Shown here: positions 60,670-64,000 of the stretch, piece after piece
Layout: every line of letters begins with the position of its first letter
Numbering within the stretch: position 1 is the first letter of the stretch
Assembly (NCBI GenBank): GCA_009733575.1
Contig: ML769612.1
Span: forward strand, 50,503-114,502
Origin: Gymnopus androsaceus JB14
Lineage: Eukaryota > Basidiomycota > Agaricomycetes > Agaricales > Omphalotaceae
Reading direction: 5' to 3'
DNA length: 64,000 nucleotides
Program-made: the position numbers and the translations under genes
The notes under the pieces: model-generated
The model's input: only the letters and a program-made list of their open reading frames with translations
The model's database searches: none
Told to the model about the DNA's origin: nothing

Positions 60670-61940
60670 TTAAGTGTTGTTCCTACATTTCGGAAGATTC
60701 GCTATAGGTCTTGGGGCTTGAGTTACAGCCCCAGGAACATCCTCATCATGCTTGCGCTTCTTCCCTAGTGCTCCTGTTAGCCCTCCCTGGTCATTAGGAA
60801 CCTTCATACCACTACCACTCATCTTCCCAACCTTCCGGTCAAGTTGTGCTCGCTTTTTCGGCTGTCCGCTTTCTAAATCCTTGCTCACATGCCGTTGTTC
60901 CTCTGCTGGCGGAGGCGCAGTATGGACACGGCGCTTCTTTGTGGGCACAGGGACAATGGACTCCTCTTCTGGCGGACCAGCAATAGGTACGCGGCGTTTC
61001 TTTGTGGGCACAGGGGTGACAGACTCCTCTGAGTCCTCTTCCGCAACCCTTGGCTTTGCTGGCGGAGCAGTGACAGCTACGCGGCGCTTCTTTGTGGGCA
61101 CAGGGGTGACAGACTCCTCTTCCTCTGAGTTCTCTTCTGTAGCCCTCGACTTTGCTGGCGGAGCAGCAGTAGGTACGCGGCGCTTCTTCATGGGCGGAGG
61201 AGCGACTGGAGCGTCGGACTCATCTGCATCCTCTTCCGCAACCCTTGACTTTGCTGGGGGAGCAGTAATAGCTACGCGGCGCTTCTTCTTTGTGGGCACA
61301 GTGGTGACGGACTCCTCTTCCTCTGAGTCCTCTTCCGCAGCCCTCAACTTTGCTGGCGGAGCAGCAGTAGGTGCGCGGCGCTTCTTCGTGCGCGGAGGAG
61401 CGACTGGAACGTCAGACTCATCTGCTTCCTCTTCCGCAACCCTTGACTTTGCTGGCGGAGCAGCAGTAGGTACACGTACACGGCGCTTTCTTGTGGGTGG
61501 AGGAGCGACTGGAACATTGGACTCATCTGCGTCCTCTTCAAGAACCGCGCTGTCCGCCTCTCGCTCTGGGGCATCTTCCTCTGTATCATCTCCACCGACA
61601 ACCTTGAGCCGTCGCACTTCCGTAGCTGCAACGTACGATTTCGAATGAAGGACCTTGGTTAGCACCAAAGGATCTTTACCATCCAGAGACACCTGCGTTA
61701 TGATCCCAACGTTTGCTCTATCTTGATAACTTAGAGCCTTTTCATCTAAGTAAATGGACTGTGTTGAGTAGTGCATCCACACAATTAACCAATAAACTCA
61801 CCTTCATCCCAAGGGACAAATTGACAAAGGTCCTCTTCAAACAGCTCGGTAGGCTTACGACTGTCATCATCGTCATCGTCGTCAGCCCACAAAGATGCCC
61901 TACCTTCCTCCTCGCTATCCCCCAATCCCTCCCGACTCAT
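60670..61940 (-). CDS. Acidic/basic repeat protein with KKRR clusters, uncharacterised
   Basis: The start at 61940 (MSREGLGDSEEEGRASLWAD) opens an acidic exon that includes a run of aspartates (ADDDDDDDS) and CQFVPWDE. An intron at about 61757-61800 leads to SIYLDEKALSYQDRANVGII and KVLHSKSYVAATEVRRLKVV, the only globular-looking part. The rest is an imperfect tandem repeat of about 30-35 residues built from PTKKRRV, APPAKSR and an acidic EEDSEEEESVTPV-like segment, about eight units. Repeated KKRR clusters suggest a nuclear protein. It ends PKCRNNT at 60670. It is divergent from the KDZ transposase, with starts about 190 bases apart, and both lie inside the inverted repeats. The splice needs one extra G at 61800. 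No known family recognised. Confidence 0.6.
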
Positions 61941-62128
61941 TGCTCGCGCTTCCTGTTGCCAAAAACGAATTCAATCACCTACAATGACTTTGAGGGCGTT
62001 CTTTTGGATTCCTGAAACTGCTGCAAGACCACCTGGCGCCCCAATGGCTTTCAGTCCCCGCGGGTAGTTCACGAGTTTCACTTTCTCCCTGTAACACATC
62101 AGCGAAAGCAGGACCCCATTTCATTCGA

Positions 62129-63673
62129 GTGATCTTGCTGTTTGGGCACAATGTTTCTGAAATTCGCCTCAACATTCAGAGAAGCAAGGTCAATAAAGGT
62201 GAAAATGATGATCCTTTGAGGCGCCGTTTTGCCAATGCCCTGCAGTGGTATATGTCTCTCAATGACATGGCGACCGCGCATATCAACACGACTCTGCAAC
62301 GCGTGCATGTGGAGATCATTCCAGAGGCGTACGCTACCCCCTCGCGTTTGAGCCCCAAAGCCCATTGCCTGGACGAGTCCGCTAGAGGTGAAGGGCTTGA
62401 TAGTGAGGATGAACAGCGGCCCAGAGCTGCAAGGCAACAAGGTGTTAGCATGGAGGAAGTAGTCGATGAAGATGTTGAGGAGCGGGAAAGTCGGAAGCGC
62501 TGCAGATCGGACTCTGACTCTGCGGAGGAGTGGGATCCTTCAGAAGATCAACCGACGCTTTCACGACCGAGTGAGTATCTGCGTTCACGATGCCCGCTTT
62601 GTTTTGGGGGAATGAAGTGGTAAGTGCACCTTTGGGAGGTCTGCATCACACTGACCAATTGCTTACCTAGTGAAAGTATCATTGTTGCGGCCGATGCTTG
62701 CTTTACACAGAAGCATAGTGCTCAGAAGGGTGGACGAGACCCTCCTCGTACACATCCGAACTCGTACTTCATTCCAGAGGAGGAGGTCAATGCTTGGAAG
62801 CATTACGCGGATTGTGTGAGGTCAAGAAAGCAGAGCGAGGCGCCTCCGCGCAAACGCACGAAAGGTGATACTACTCAAGTGAACGACGAGGAACAGGATC
62901 ACTGTGAAGAAGGCTTAAGGGTACCCAAATCAGTCTTAGACGGATATCTAGCAAGCTTTACGGCTGCCGACGAAGCCACACCTGGCGAGGGTCAACACTA
63001 CATTTTAGTATTGATTGCTAAACTTTTCGAAAACCTTCCCCCAGATACCATCGTCCGATTTCTCTACAATATCGGTTGTCAATTACACAGAAGTTGCCTC
63101 AAATGGGGTTTTCTGAAGCCATACATGACTCGTATGAGCTTCATGGTGTCTATCTTCCACGCGTTTGGACATCAGTGGCCTTGCCAGATGATTTATCACC
63201 CGCGAAAGTGTATTGGATGCAGGTTATCAGACGGGGAGGGATGCGAACGCCTTTGGCATGCGTTGAGTCATTTGATCGCATATGGGAGAGTCGCTGGGGT
63301 AAGTGTTCTGACTTGGGTTTGTTTTGAGGTCACTGACAAGGGCTTTGTGTTTAGTATTACGTTCGGATGTACAATCTCGATAGCCAGTTTAACTTCAACA
63401 GTGAGGAGGGGATGTGGAAGTTGGGGGTTTGGCTCCGACGCAAGGTGCTCGCCTGTGAGAACAAACTGAATGAAGCGGAGAGTGTTCTTGGGAAATGTGG
63501 TTTTTCAGAAGATATACTACGACGGGAGTGGGATGCTCAAATCAAGACTCAGATGAAGCCTCTTCCGTGTGAGTTACTTTATTCCAAACTTAGTTGAAAC
63601 AACCTGACGGCGCGTACATTGCATAGGTCAACACAAGAATCGAGGTGATGAGTTAGATTTGTGCTGGGTATGA
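62129..63673 (+). CDS. KDZ-superfamily transposase, 5' and 3' truncated
   Basis: KDZ elements are large fungal and animal DNA transposons. Recognisable blocks: RPSEYLRSRCPLCFGG (zinc-knuckle block before the catalytic core); after an intron (about 62625-62671) ESIIVAADACFTQKHS with the first acidic residue; DPPRTHPNSYFIPEEEV; FLYNIGCQLHRSCLKWGF; FHAFGHQWPCQMIYHPRKCI; and SDGEGCERLWHALSHLIAY with the late glutamate. A later exon gives YNLDSQFNFNSEEGMWKLG. The C-terminus stops at 63673 (LPCQHKNRGDELDLC), well short of full KDZ proteins, just before the right inverted-repeat arm. The N-terminal CxC-type domain is not visible upstream. The family's YDIGC motif reads YNIGC here, which would remove a catalytic aspartate. 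Probably a decayed or internally deleted copy. Confidence 0.85.
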
Positions 63674-63824
63674 AAACCAACCAAACAACAATCACCCCAA
63701 TCAGATACAATCCAAAAGGTTTAATTTAATGCGAGGAAGGAGGTTGTCAAAGGTTCCCTCGACTACTAATTGATTCGAAGAGAAAAGCACTTGACAGTTG
63801 ACACAGGTAGTGCGCAATGAACAA
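63674..63824. other. Spacer between transposase end and right arm
   Basis: AT-rich, with no feature recognised. Confidence 0.5.
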
Positions 63825-64000
63825 GGTTTTATATTTGGAGGGAGGTTTTGAAAAGCCAACTAACGTACGACAACGCGCTGAACTAATCGAGGGAAAGCAA
63901 ACACCAAAGCACGGTCAAGTACGCCGACTCACAACGACTTTGCGTATCCGCGGTGAAACACCAAAGCACGGGTCAAGTACGCCGACTCAACAAACGACTT
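63825..64000. repeat. Right arm of the inverted repeat pair, internally duplicated
   Basis: Inverted match to 59355-59473. Within this arm the stretch acaccaaagcac(g)ggtcaagtacgccgactca occurs twice (about 63900 and 63957), whereas the left arm has it once. The arm continues past the window end. Confidence 0.85.

Noticed and set aside
59355..64000. The inverted arms as two LTRs of one retrotransposon
   Set aside because: They are in inverted, not direct, orientation, and no gag-pol lies between them. They could still be two solo LTRs inserted independently.

Overview
The window is nuclear DNA of a mushroom-forming basidiomycete (Agaricomycetes). The evidence is intron-dense genes with 50-65 base GT..AG introns, families typical of that group (KDZ transposase, aspzincin-type metalloprotease, F-box/LRR proteins, MYND proteins, fungal APH-like kinases) and a Tad1-like LINE. 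I cannot name the species. No rRNA, tRNA or CRISPR array was recognised.

Layout. 0-16.6 kb is gene-rich: a basidiomycete ubiquitin-like-domain protein, an unknown protein, V-ATPase subunit c (VMA3), isopropylmalate isomerase (LEU1), a small coiled-coil protein, a CDC48 relic lacking its first ATPase domain, a secreted M35-like protease, a Golgi-type fucosyltransferase-like protein and the first of two MIF4G-like paralogs. 17-31 kb holds a MYND protein, an F-box/LRR gene, the second MIF4G-like paralog, an APH-like kinase, a TGL2-like lipase and a decayed F-box paralog. 31-43.5 kb holds a RING-H2 protein, an LEA2-like membrane protein, an MDR reductase, a second MYND protein and an MFS transporter. 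43.8-64 kb is mobile and repetitive: a 66-base tandem array, several fold-back elements, a 9.3 kb LINE with a 15-base target-site duplication and poly(A) tail, a 29-base palindromic minisatellite, and a KDZ transposase divergent from a repeat-rich nuclear-type protein and bracketed by inverted repeats.

Reading frames need care. Several conserved single-copy genes (VMA3, LEU1 and others in the first 16 kb) are broken only by isolated extra single bases, often in short homopolymers. This looks more like insertion errors in the assembly than gene death, so apparent decay elsewhere (the LINE ORF2, the F-box copy) may be partly overstated. The CDC48 relic is different: it lacks whole domains.

The most interesting region is the LINE and KDZ zone. 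The LINE's ORF1 contains two sequences that look like ordinary spliceosomal introns, which an RNA-copied element should have lost. Its RNase H domain has lost its recognisable acidic residues and carries a fold-back insertion. Two copies of a small inverted-repeat element share termini but differ inside.
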